Part shown: positions 24,941-31,397 of the stretch, piece after piece
Layout: the number at the start of each line of letters is the position of its first letter
Position numbering within the stretch: the first letter of the stretch is position 1
From: Candidatus Moraniibacteriota bacterium
GTDB taxonomy: Bacteria > Patescibacteriota > Minisyncoccia > CAIUEV01 > JAHKAQ01
Assembly: GCA_014729445.1 (NCBI GenBank)
Contig: WJJX01000040.1
Span: forward strand, 1 to 31,397
DNA length: 31,397 bases
Direction of reading: 5' to 3'
Translations under genes and position numbers: made by a program
The notes under the pieces: generated by a model
The model's database searches: none
Seen by the model: only the letters and a program-made list of their open reading frames with translations
Told to the model about the DNA's origin: nothing

Positions 24941-25228
24941 CTAGACTCGATGCATAGCCCGAATAATATTTTCATCATGCACATGCACGTCCATTCCGAT
25001 TTGTTTGCCGGTTTTTTCCAATTTTTTGGACAACTCCGAAATCGAAAGACTGGATTTTTCCAAATCCACCAAAAGCACCATTGTAAAAATCCCCCGCATT
25101 ACATTTTGAGAGATTTCCTCGATGTTTATTGAATTTTTTGCCAAAAAGTTTGTTATTTTTGCCACAATCCCGACTTTGTCTTTGCCGATTACGGTTATTA
25201 CGGCCAGTTGTTTGGATTTTTTGGTCAT
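24941..25228 (-). CDS. ACT-domain regulatory protein (UPF0237)
   Basis: 95 residues consisting of one ACT domain, a ligand-binding fold usually for amino acids. The N-terminal strand AVITVIGKDKVGIVAKITNFLAKNSINIEEISQ is the classic ACT opening, with Gly-Ile-Val at the ligand turn, and the C-terminal MDVHVHDENIIRAMHRV matches the UPF0237 group. It pairs with the DUF711 gene next downstream; the two are often neighbours, suggesting a shared role in sensing a small metabolite. The ligand is unknown. An AT-rich hairpin lies 22 bp upstream of the start. Confidence 0.9.
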   Translation of the reverse strand: MTKKSKQLAVITVIGKDKVGIVAKITNFLAKNSINIEEISQNVMRGIFTMVLLVDLEKSSLSISELSKKLEKTGKQIGMDVHVHDENIIRAMHRV

Positions 25229-25249
25229 AATCTAGTGCTTTATTATCTA

Positions 25250-25288
25250 AATAAAAACAAATTCAATTGTTTTGAATTTGTTTTTATT
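25250..25288. repeat. 17-bp perfect AT-rich inverted repeat upstream of the ACT gene
   Basis: Bases 25250-25266 pair exactly with 25272-25288 around a 5-nt loop. The stem is almost all A/T. It lies between the 698-residue gene and the ACT gene, both on the minus strand. It could end transcription of the former or act as an operator; no U-run follows it. Confidence 0.55.
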
Positions 25289-25424
25289 AAAACATAACGA
25301 TGATTTTAAGTAAATCCCGCAGAGATTATTTTGCTTATTTTTAATTTGTAAGAATATTCAAGATTGTGCAAAAATTTTTCTTCAATTTGAAGAGGATTGA
25401 AGACATAAAAGACCGTTACTCATT

Positions 25425-27521
25425 TTATTTTCTATATTCTCTAATCTTACTAATGAAATCCTTATACCTTCCAAAATCTTCGCCACTTTCTTTCAAGGCG
25501 TTTGAAAAACCCCGCAATGCTGTATCAATTTTGAGGATTAAACCTTCGTAAAATTCCTTTCTTGGCATAAAGCCCACAAGAATCGCCTTATCAATATTTG
25601 GGCCCAATTCTTCTTCCACTATCTTCTTTTCGTCTGAACTTAACCGAGGAGCCTGTTCTTTTAATTGTTTCAATCTTTCAATCTCCTCGATCATTAAAAT
25701 CGCATACGCTATCTTAGCGGCCTCATCTTGATATCCCGATTCAAGAGTGTCAAAGAGGTTATATTCCTCTACTACTGCTCTCATATCATCCAGAGTATCT
25801 TTAACTATATCCTTAAACGGCTTGGGTAAGTCAATATAAGGTTTTGCCAATTTTTCAGACGTTTCCGTTTCCTGCAAATGTTGTTTTCTCAGTTCTTGAA
25901 TTTCTTTATCTGCTTCAGCTTCGCTCTCTTTGTCGTCGACGTTGCTACGTTTAAGTATTTCTTCAGATTTACTTTTGATGATTTTAGGCATTAAATTGAC
26001 AACTGAGCCCTGCTGACTAAATGGTAGTTGACTTGAATGTAAATAGTGATCTACATATTCACTAACAGATTTGTAATGTTGGTCAAGTACATCAACACCT
26101 TCAATGCCTGTTGAAAGTGTATTATAAACATATTCGCCTATTTCTTCACATCCAGCAAGAATTTCGGCAATTTCAAATATCCGGGGATCGCTTTCTCGAC
26201 TCTTTTCAATAGCCTTTTTTTTTCTCTCAATTTCTTGTTCTAACTCAAATGGATCTGGTTCTAAGGTCTGATCAATCTTTCGTCTAGCTTCAGCCAGTTC
26301 TTCTTTTTGTTGTTCTATTGTTTTTAAAATTTTCTTTTGATCTTCTAATGCTTTTTTATATTCATTTTTAGCAATTGAAGCTTCTGATTGATGTTCTGTT
26401 CTTATTCTTCTCTCTATTTCTTCAATTTCCTTATTCAATGACTCCTTTCTAGTTTCTAATGCGGACAATGATTGCTTCCCAGTTTTAATGTTTGCACTGT
26501 TAGTGTCTGATTCTTCTTTTCTTTCTTTTTTTCTCTTGATCTCCTCACCGGGAATTATGGGAAGTTGAAAAACCCTGATTTCGCCTATCCCAACCTTAAT
26601 CTTTTCTTCATGGCCATCGGTTGAAGTGAGAGTAAATGTACACTCTCTATTCTTTGTCAGGCTTTCATTAATGGTGGCTTCAGCTCCCACTGGAAGAGAC
26701 GGATCTTCTGATCTAGTACATTTGAAAAAGACCTTGCCTTTATGATCCTGATCTGATGTTACTCTAAACATAATCTGCTTACCTGAAGCCGTATTAATCA
26801 GAACTTCGTTATTTAGGTGAAGTCTAGATGGATCCAGTTCCCCTGATGGTAAGACTACGCAATTACTGACATAGCCGATTTTACCTACTTCTTTCTTCCA
26901 AGATGGTCCTTGAGGTTGTTTTATAAATTGACCGGGTTTAATTTCTTGTAAGCGAAAACTAGTTTTATTAACACCTTCTTGGCCCGAGTTTATCACCTTT
27001 AAATATGTATCTTTACCCTCTTGCTGCACTTCTAGTTTAGTCATTTTACCTGCCTTGTTGAACACTAGGAGATTGTCTCCGTGCCTAAGGTCATCAGCTT
27101 GAATCGGGCTAGCAAATCTTTCCAGTGTCTTTCTTTTTTGGGATTCTTCCTCTTCTTCATTTTTGATTTCAAGATTCCTGCTTTTAAGTTTTTCGATCTC
27201 TCGGTGTTTTTCTGACATCTCCTGAGTCAATTTTGTCATTTCTTCCTTCTTATTCTCTAATGTATTCTCTTGCTCTTGAAGTTTTCTTGATTCCTTCTCC
27301 GCCGTTGCTTTTTTTTCAGATTTTAGTTCTTCTAGCCTGTCTTTTTCGGTACGACTGGTTTTCAATGCAGACCCAAGAGCTTTAATTTTTGCTTGAAGAG
27401 ATATTTGGGTTTTAAGTTCCAAATCAAGTTCTCTTAATTCCCTTAAATCAGTCTGGATCGTCTCTACTCGTTTAGCTTCTGATTCTGGTAAAGTGACTTG
27501 TTTGGATTCAAAATTATTCAT
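25425..27521 (-). CDS. Large cytoplasmic coiled-coil protein of unknown function
   Basis: 698 residues with no signal peptide or membrane span. Two long Lys/Glu/Gln-rich coiled coils (about 12-132 and 345-445) flank a beta-rich region (about 140-330) with repeated short strands and Gly/Asp turns, such as HGDNLLVFNKAGKMTKLEV and IGYVSNCVVLPSG. The C-terminal 240 residues are helical and less charged. I recognise no family or active site. The layout resembles structural or scaffold proteins rather than an enzyme. It has its own strong promoter about 120 bp upstream and a large AT-rich spacer, which fits a gene transcribed alone. Its composition differs from the metabolic genes beside it, so it may be accessory. 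Confidence 0.7.
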   Translation of the reverse strand: MNNFESKQVTLPESEAKRVETIQTDLRELRELDLELKTQISLQAKIKALGSALKTSRTEKDRLEELKSEKKATAEKESRKLQEQENTLENKKEEMTKLTQEMSEKHREIEKLKSRNLEIKNEEEEESQKRKTLERFASPIQADDLRHGDNLLVFNKAGKMTKLEVQQEGKDTYLKVINSGQEGVNKTSFRLQEIKPGQFIKQPQGPSWKKEVGKIGYVSNCVVLPSGELDPSRLHLNNEVLINTASGKQIMFRVTSDQDHKGKVFFKCTRSEDPSLPVGAEATINESLTKNRECTFTLTSTDGHEEKIKVGIGEIRVFQLPIIPGEEIKRKKERKEESDTNSANIKTGKQSLSALETRKESLNKEIEEIERRIRTEHQSEASIAKNEYKKALEDQKKILKTIEQQKEELAEARRKIDQTLEPDPFELEQEIERKKKAIEKSRESDPRIFEIAEILAGCEEIGEYVYNTLSTGIEGVDVLDQHYKSVSEYVDHYLHSSQLPFSQQGSVVNLMPKIIKSKSEEILKRSNVDDKESEAEADKEIQELRKQHLQETETSEKLAKPYIDLPKPFKDIVKDTLDDMRAVVEEYNLFDTLESGYQDEAAKIAYAILMIEEIERLKQLKEQAPRLSSDEKKIVEEELGPNIDKAILVGFMPRKEFYEGLILKIDTALRGFSNALKESGEDFGRYKDFISKIREYRK

Positions 27522-27641
27522 TATGTTTAATCCTTAAAACTTAATATTTTAAAATTATAAACCTTTTTTGGAAAACTTACAAAATAGTTTAATTCCCTGA
27601 TAATTGCCAGATAACTTGATTCCATCTTTGGTTTATTTTTT

Positions 27642-27671
27642 ATTATAAGCATATAATTAGAATTTTGTCAA
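27642..27671 (-). promoter_or_regulatory. Consensus sigma70 promoter for the 698-residue coiled-coil gene
   Basis: On the minus strand a perfect TTGACA (27666-27671) and a perfect TATAAT (27642-27647) are separated by 18 bp. The start codon at 27521 lies about 120 bp beyond, leaving a leader of roughly 115 nt. Confidence 0.65.
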
Positions 27672-27757
27672 CGTGCAATTTTGTCTTTTGTTGTAAAATT
27701 GTAAACGGTATTTTATTCAATAAAATAGATATTTTTGATAAAATTAATAATATAGTG

Positions 27758-27779
27758 TCATAAATTTAAATTGACAAAA
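27758..27779. repeat. Left copy of a 22-nt direct repeat flanking the GNAT-like gene
   Basis: Matches 30200-30221 in the same orientation with one mismatch, at position 7 of 22. It includes AAATTGACAAAA. It lies 21 bp beyond the stop side of the 649-residue gene. Confidence 0.5.
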
Positions 27780-27799
27780 ATAAATAGGGTTCAAAAATT

Positions 27800-29749
27800 C
27801 TAACCAATCTTTTCAAAGGCAATATAAACCTCCCCTTTTTCACCTTTTAGATAAATTGTCCCGATATATGGACTTTCGCTGTTTTCATAAATTTCATCCG
27901 AATCGTTAATATGGCGCAAAAAGGGCAGACAAGCCTTTTTTATTGCTCCATAATCGGCTTCTTGGTCTAATTTAATAACAATTGCAGATTCTTTTTCTTT
28001 AATCGCTGTTTCAACATCTTTATCCCCTCTAGTTTCGTGAATTTCCTTTAATCTTTTCATTAATTCTTTTTTGCTTTTAATTTTCCAAAGTTGGGATTTT
28101 TGTAAAATCCGGTCATCTCGAACCATTTCAAAAAAAGGATGGCCGGTTTCAAACGAATCCGGAATAATTCCTTTAATTAAAAATCCCTGCCGGTTGTAAA
28201 GAGAATTCGCCGGATTTTTTAAGGAGCTTTGCACTGTCAAAGATTTAAATTCCCGCATTAGAGCATTGACAATCGCAGTTACCACAACAGAAGCCATTTT
28301 TTTATTTTTCAAAGGTTCAACAACATTCAAAGAAGTCCCGTGTAATTCCTCTCCAGTGTCTTTTCTAAAACCACAAACTACTACTAAAGCCCCGTCATAT
28401 TCGGTATTAAACCAAAGATGATTAGTCAGATTATCTTTTGGATTACTGCACTGGTTATTCAATTTCAGCTCTAAAGCGTTTAAAATAAAAGGTGCAATGT
28501 CAGGATATAAAGCCTGCCAGTTTTTTTTCGCCTCTTTTGAAATCTGAGTCTTTTTATCTTGGCTTAAATCTTCTCCAATGGGCTTAATTTCCACCTTCAA
28601 TTTTTTAACCAATTTAATCAAATCCTCCGGAGTTTCAACTAATTTACCCAATTCTTTGTAAAGTTCTTGAAAAGTCGAATCAAATACTTTAATTCCAAGC
28701 CCGTATTCTTTGATAAAATCATAAGCTCGACTCGCTATGGCCTGATCTTTTTTCGTGATTTTGCAAGAAAAATTTCCAAGTTCCTGGAAGATAGTTTCCC
28801 TGGCGTTTTTAAGTAATCTTTCCAAGACTCTTTCGTCTTTGGGTTCGATTATTCCCAAACCATAAGAAAAAAATTTTCGGAAAAATCCGCTTTTGTTTCG
28901 AATCAATTCTTGAATTTTTAAAGCATCCACCTCCTCAAATCGCAACAGATGATGATGATTAACAGTTTTCATCATTTGATCTACTTCAAAAGCGATTTTT
29001 GTCATTTCCTTTTCGTTAAATCTTTCATTCAGCGCAAGGATGTCTCTGTAATCGATTTCTTCAAAAACAGTACCCAAACCTAAAAGTTTTAAGCGTTTTG
29101 GATCATCAGCCAAAAATGATTTAATTTGAAGCGCTTTTTTCTTTCCAAACACCTCATAAGCTTGTTTTTCATTTTTTATTTTTCGGCGCTTTTTAAACGT
29201 GACAAAAATATCCCGTAGGGTTATAAAATCAGCAAAGTCATAATTTTTCAGATCTAAACCGAATTTTGAATAAAACGCTTCAATTTCGGAAAACGGCTGC
29301 TTGAGGAATTCTTTTGTTTCGCGGATTTTTTCTTTGCCGTTTGCACTTAGCAAAAAAGCGGTTTTGTTATCTCCTAGCTGTTTGTCAAACCAGAAGGATT
29401 CCTCTATTAAATTTACTTTGAGTTTCTTTTCGGGCTTTGCCCCAAGCTCCTTACTTTTAAAACCTGCCTTAATCTCGGCTTTCATAAGGCTTTCGGTGTC
29501 AAAAAGGGCGATTAATTTGTCTTCCTGCCTTGAAACAACCCCAAAAATCCCCTTTGCAATTTCTTTTACCCGGCATTCACCGATTCCATTAACATCTAAA
29601 TTGGTCAAGAAAAATTTATTATAGCCGACTTGGACCGCTCCATCGGGGTTGACTTTGTTAAAATCGGTTTGGGAGTTCGGTCCTTTTTTTTCGGTTTCCC
29701 TGGTTTGATTTAAATCCAAATTATAAGGGCCGCTATTAAGTCGAAGCAT
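27800..29749 (-). CDS. Large protein with GNAT-like C-terminal domain
   Basis: 649 residues, soluble. The N-terminal 430 residues are mixed and helical and match no family I know. Residues about 440-560 look like a GNAT acetyltransferase: a strand pair from YDGALVVVCGF, a helix-strand unit (VTAIVNALMREFKSLTVQSSL), then NPANSLYNRQGF (about 510-521), the usual N-x-x-(A)-x-x-LY-x-x-x-GF pattern, and a late FEMVRDD. The acetyl-CoA loop (Q/RxxGxG/A) is poorly kept, near LKNKKMASVV, so binding is uncertain. The final 90 residues form another helical or beta unit. No operon partner is apparent: it is separated by 278 bp from the next gene and 680 bp from the preceding one, and a 22-nt direct repeat flanks it. 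Confidence 0.7.
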   Translation of the reverse strand: MLRLNSGPYNLDLNQTRETEKKGPNSQTDFNKVNPDGAVQVGYNKFFLTNLDVNGIGECRVKEIAKGIFGVVSRQEDKLIALFDTESLMKAEIKAGFKSKELGAKPEKKLKVNLIEESFWFDKQLGDNKTAFLLSANGKEKIRETKEFLKQPFSEIEAFYSKFGLDLKNYDFADFITLRDIFVTFKKRRKIKNEKQAYEVFGKKKALQIKSFLADDPKRLKLLGLGTVFEEIDYRDILALNERFNEKEMTKIAFEVDQMMKTVNHHHLLRFEEVDALKIQELIRNKSGFFRKFFSYGLGIIEPKDERVLERLLKNARETIFQELGNFSCKITKKDQAIASRAYDFIKEYGLGIKVFDSTFQELYKELGKLVETPEDLIKLVKKLKVEIKPIGEDLSQDKKTQISKEAKKNWQALYPDIAPFILNALELKLNNQCSNPKDNLTNHLWFNTEYDGALVVVCGFRKDTGEELHGTSLNVVEPLKNKKMASVVVTAIVNALMREFKSLTVQSSLKNPANSLYNRQGFLIKGIIPDSFETGHPFFEMVRDDRILQKSQLWKIKSKKELMKRLKEIHETRGDKDVETAIKEKESAIVIKLDQEADYGAIKKACLPFLRHINDSDEIYENSESPYIGTIYLKGEKGEVYIAFEKIG

Positions 29750-29868
29750 TTTTGTTTGCGAAATTTTAGGATAAAAAGGATAATTTTAATTTATCATTTT
29801 CTTCTTAATTTAGAAAATCCCACTGCCTCGATTTGTAAGCTGTTTCAGTTTTACTCGGGCTGTATGGA

Positions 29869-30024
29869 TCAAGGGCAATTATTGCTTATTGCTGAAAGGT
29901 TCACTGCGACGAGCGCTTGTTTGATTCTCCTCTCCTCTTTGTTGCTAGAACTAGAACTTTTCAATTTTGAAATTTCAGCTTGCAATAACGATTTGGCTGT
30001 CTCTTCCTCATAAAACTCTATCAA
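29869..30024 (-). CDS. Possible small protein with TTG start
   Basis: A 51-codon minus-strand frame beginning TTG ends 119 bp before the start of the GNAT-like gene. The peptide is highly charged and helical (IEFYEEETAKSLLQAEISKL, a Ser run, then EERRIKQALVAVNL). The regular Glu/Lys and Leu pattern looks coding. The evidence against is the rare start, the absence of a ribosome-binding site and an equally long frame on the other strand. Confidence 0.3.
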   Translation of the reverse strand: MIEFYEEETAKSLLQAEISKLKSSSSSNKEERRIKQALVAVNLSAISNNCP

Positions 30025-30199
30025 AATTTAAATAAATCTAAAAAACAGCTTAAAATTTTTCTTCTTTTTTCTATCTATGCGCATAATCTATCACACAGTC
30101 AGTTTTTTTGTAAATTGTTTATAATGTCTAAAAGTCTCCAATCCAAGTTATTAATTATTCTCTAAAATAATGGAATTTTATAAAGTAAATAAAAAAATA

Positions 30200-30221
30200 T
30201 CATAATTTTAAATTGACAAAA
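30200..30221. repeat. Right copy of the 22-nt direct repeat flanking the GNAT-like gene
   Basis: Same orientation as 27758-27779, 21 of 22 positions identical. It lies about 450 bp from the start of the 649-residue gene and contains a TTGACA hexamer. Confidence 0.5.
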
Positions 30222-30238
30222 TTTTGATTATTTGATGA

Positions 30239-30367
30239 AATGAAAAAACTTTTAAAGATTCACTTTCTAGAGTTGCCTTATTTAAAACAGATTTCTATAA
30301 TCTTAAAAACCCGGTTAAATCTAAAGACAAAGTTTTAAATGATAAACAAATTAAATGGCTTATTTAA
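30239..30367 (+). pseudogene. Start-less coding-like fragment, probable gene remnant
   Basis: After an in-frame TGA (30236-30238) a 42-codon frame reads like protein (TFKDSLSRVALFKTDFYNL, then NPVKSKDKVLNDKQIKWLI) but has no ATG, GTG or TTG at its start. In another frame a plausible continuation (AYLKNYSKGIFKNF) follows its stop. Lack of a start plus the shifted continuation suggests a decayed gene. No family is recognised. Confidence 0.3.
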
Positions 30368-30432
30368 AAAATTACTCTAAAGGTATTTTTAAAAATTTTT
30401 CCTAAAATTAAAAATTCAGCGGTCTAAAAAAA

Positions 30433-31215
30433 ATGTTTCAAAAAACCCTACAATCCAGCGGGCTTACTAAATCTCAAGCGGAGGTTTTGAATTTTTTGCT
30501 TGAGAAAGGGGCTAAAAAGGCCAGCGTTATAGCCAAAAATTTAAAAAAGCCCCGCCAGGCGGCTTATAAAAACCTGGAGGAATTAATTAAAATGGAGCTT
30601 GTTGAAAGGGTTGATAAAGATAAAAAAGTTTCCCTGTTTCGGGCCCGGCATCCAAGCAAAATCGAAACTCTTTTTGAGGAACAGGAAAAAGAGCTAAAAC
30701 AAAGAAGAAGAGTTTTTAGGCAAACGATTCCGGATTTAACCTCGCTTTACAATTTAAGCATTAACAAGCCCGGCGTTCGATTTTATGAAGGTTTTGAAGG
30801 AGTGAAAAAAGTGCTTCAAGACACGCTTTTGGAAAAAGATGAAATCTTAACTTTTTTAAATTCAAAACAGGTCTTTGCAAACAGTCCTCAAAATCAAGAA
30901 AGTCTTGATTTAAACGATTGGTATTGGAAGAAGAGAGAAAAACTGGGCATCAAAAAGCGAATAATCGACATTCAAGACGAATCTGTCCGAAAAATGTACA
31001 AAGAATTGGGAGAAGATTATTATGCCTTGACTCAAGTCAACTTTTTAAAAGATAAAGAAGTTTCCTTTAATGCCACTATTCAAATTTATAACAACAAAAT
31101 CGCTTATCAGGTCGTCAATAAGGATAATGTTATCTCCGTGATTATTGAAGATAAAAACATTCATGGTTTAAATAAAACCATGTTTGAAGCGCTTTGGGTA
31201 AACCTGTCTCAATAA
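30433..31215 (+). CDS. TrmB-type transcriptional regulator
   Basis: 260 residues of the TrmB/sugar-type winged-helix family. Residues about 8-66 form the winged helix: GLTKSQAEVLNFLLEKGAKKASVIAKNL, then RQAAYKNLEELIKMELVERV. A charged helical linker (72-105) leads to the effector domain (about 115-260) that usually binds a small ligand, here with RFYEGFEGVKKVLQDTL and KREKLGIKKRIID. Such regulators control sugar or central metabolism genes. Ligand and target are unknown; the gene is not in an operon with the others and has no ribosome-binding site. Its last 7 bp overlap a convergent partial gene. Confidence 0.85.
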   Translation: MFQKTLQSSGLTKSQAEVLNFLLEKGAKKASVIAKNLKKPRQAAYKNLEELIKMELVERVDKDKKVSLFRARHPSKIETLFEEQEKELKQRRRVFRQTIPDLTSLYNLSINKPGVRFYEGFEGVKKVLQDTLLEKDEILTFLNSKQVFANSPQNQESLDLNDWYWKKREKLGIKKRIIDIQDESVRKMYKELGEDYYALTQVNFLKDKEVSFNATIQIYNNKIAYQVVNKDNVISVIIEDKNIHGLNKTMFEALWVNLSQ

Positions 31216-31397
31216 TTTATTTTTTTAACACTTACAGGAATGACATAAAAATCATCGGAACAGGACCAACAATCATAAGCCGTATAATAATTCGAGCTCG
31301 CTTTGGATTTTATTTCCACTGTTAATTTATACTTGCTGTCCAAAGTAAAATAAGTCCAATCAAATGGAATTTTCCTGCTAGTCTCGCTCAGATCTAC
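31209..31397 (-). CDS. C-terminal end of an unidentified protein (cut by window)
   Basis: A minus-strand frame open to the window edge ends at TGA (31209-31211), giving 62 codons. The sequence is Tyr/Ser/Lys-rich and contains the pair in CWSC, followed by DDFYVIPVSVKKINY. The frame has no stop throughout and overlaps the regulator stop by 7 bp, typical of convergent genes here. No function is assigned; the composition and CxxC could fit an extracellular protein. Confidence 0.6.
   Translation of the reverse strand, partial: VDLSETSRKIPFDWTYFTLDSKYKLTVEIKSKASSNYYTAYDCWSCSDDFYVIPVSVKKINY

Larger units (their letters stand above)
27522..27799. other. Intergenic region upstream of the coiled-coil gene
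   Basis: A 278-bp AT-rich spacer. It contains the promoter at 27642-27671 and, near its right end, the left copy of a 22-nt direct repeat (27758-27779). I see no further gene or hairpin of note. Confidence 0.5.
29750..30432. other. Long region without a confident gene
   Basis: About 680 bp, very AT-rich from 30030. It contains a weak minus-strand small frame (29869-30024), the right copy of the 22-nt repeat (30200-30221) and a start-less coding-like frame (30239-30367). A TTGACA at 30213-30218 within the repeat has only a weak -10 (TGAAAT). The region reads like decayed genes around a regulatory spacer. Confidence 0.5.

Noticed and set aside
29756..30013. 85-codon plus-strand reading frame
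   Set aside because: Hydrophobic, Leu/Ser-rich translation with no family resemblance; it mirrors a more coding-like charged frame on the minus strand and has no promoter or ribosome-binding site.
30097..30125. TATAAT at 30120-30125 as a plus-strand promoter
   Set aside because: No -35 hexamer at a suitable distance and no gene within about 300 bp downstream that needs it.

Overview
The window is AT-rich bacterial DNA using the standard code: TGA closes several genes and none of the long reading frames needs it as sense. Several traits fit a fermentative member of the Candidate Phyla Radiation (Patescibacteria) or a similarly reduced lineage: almost no Shine-Dalgarno sequences, a TrmB-type regulator, a ribbon-helix-helix/nucleotidyltransferase fusion, large unrecognised proteins and peptidoglycan genes scattered among others. 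This assignment is an inference; there is no rRNA or other phylogenetic marker here. I saw no tRNA, rRNA or CRISPR.

Layout. 1-1373: a DD35E insertion sequence with long inverted ends that each carry two copies of a transposase-site-like motif. 1453-4133 (minus): a possible 42-residue membrane peptide, an RHH-nucleotidyltransferase fusion and the lipid II flippase MurJ. 4255-6864 (plus): long-chain acyl-CoA synthetase and a patatin-like hydrolase, a probable fatty-acid scavenging or remodelling pair, meeting a convergent MscS channel (6853-7932). 8220-11018: a 932-residue membrane-anchored protein with a C-terminal caspase-like His/Cys dyad. 11101-14627: a tightly packed NuoE-NuoF-HydA operon for an NAD-linked [FeFe] hydrogenase. 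14634-15769 (minus): an HTH-Panacea antitoxin followed by a RelE-like toxin gene broken by a frameshift and lacking a start. 15871-16368: a DUF192 lipoprotein-like or membrane protein. 16493-21133: a compact operon with the ferredoxin oxidoreductase beta subunit PorB, riboflavin synthase, lumazine synthase, penicillin-binding protein 2 and an RmlC-like cupin, followed by a membrane-anchored coiled-coil protein. 21931-22044: a REPIN-like inverted repeat pair. 22049-25228 (minus): MurA with Asp in place of the usual active-site Cys, then a DUF711 (PFL) protein and an ACT-domain protein. 25425-29749 (minus): two large proteins of unknown role, one coiled-coil-rich and one with a GNAT-like C-terminus. 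30239-31397: a gene remnant, a TrmB-type regulator and the end of a gene that runs off the window.

How the genes fit together. PorB, if its alpha and gamma partners lie elsewhere, would help make reduced ferredoxin from a 2-oxoacid. NuoEF-HydA could combine that ferredoxin with NADH to release H2. NuoF needs FMN, and the last two riboflavin steps are encoded a few kilobases away. MurA, MurJ and PBP2 show that a peptidoglycan wall is made. The least explained material is the caspase-like surface protein (8220-11018) and the pair of large proteins at 25.4-29.7 kb, the second of which is flanked by a near-perfect 22-nt direct repeat.
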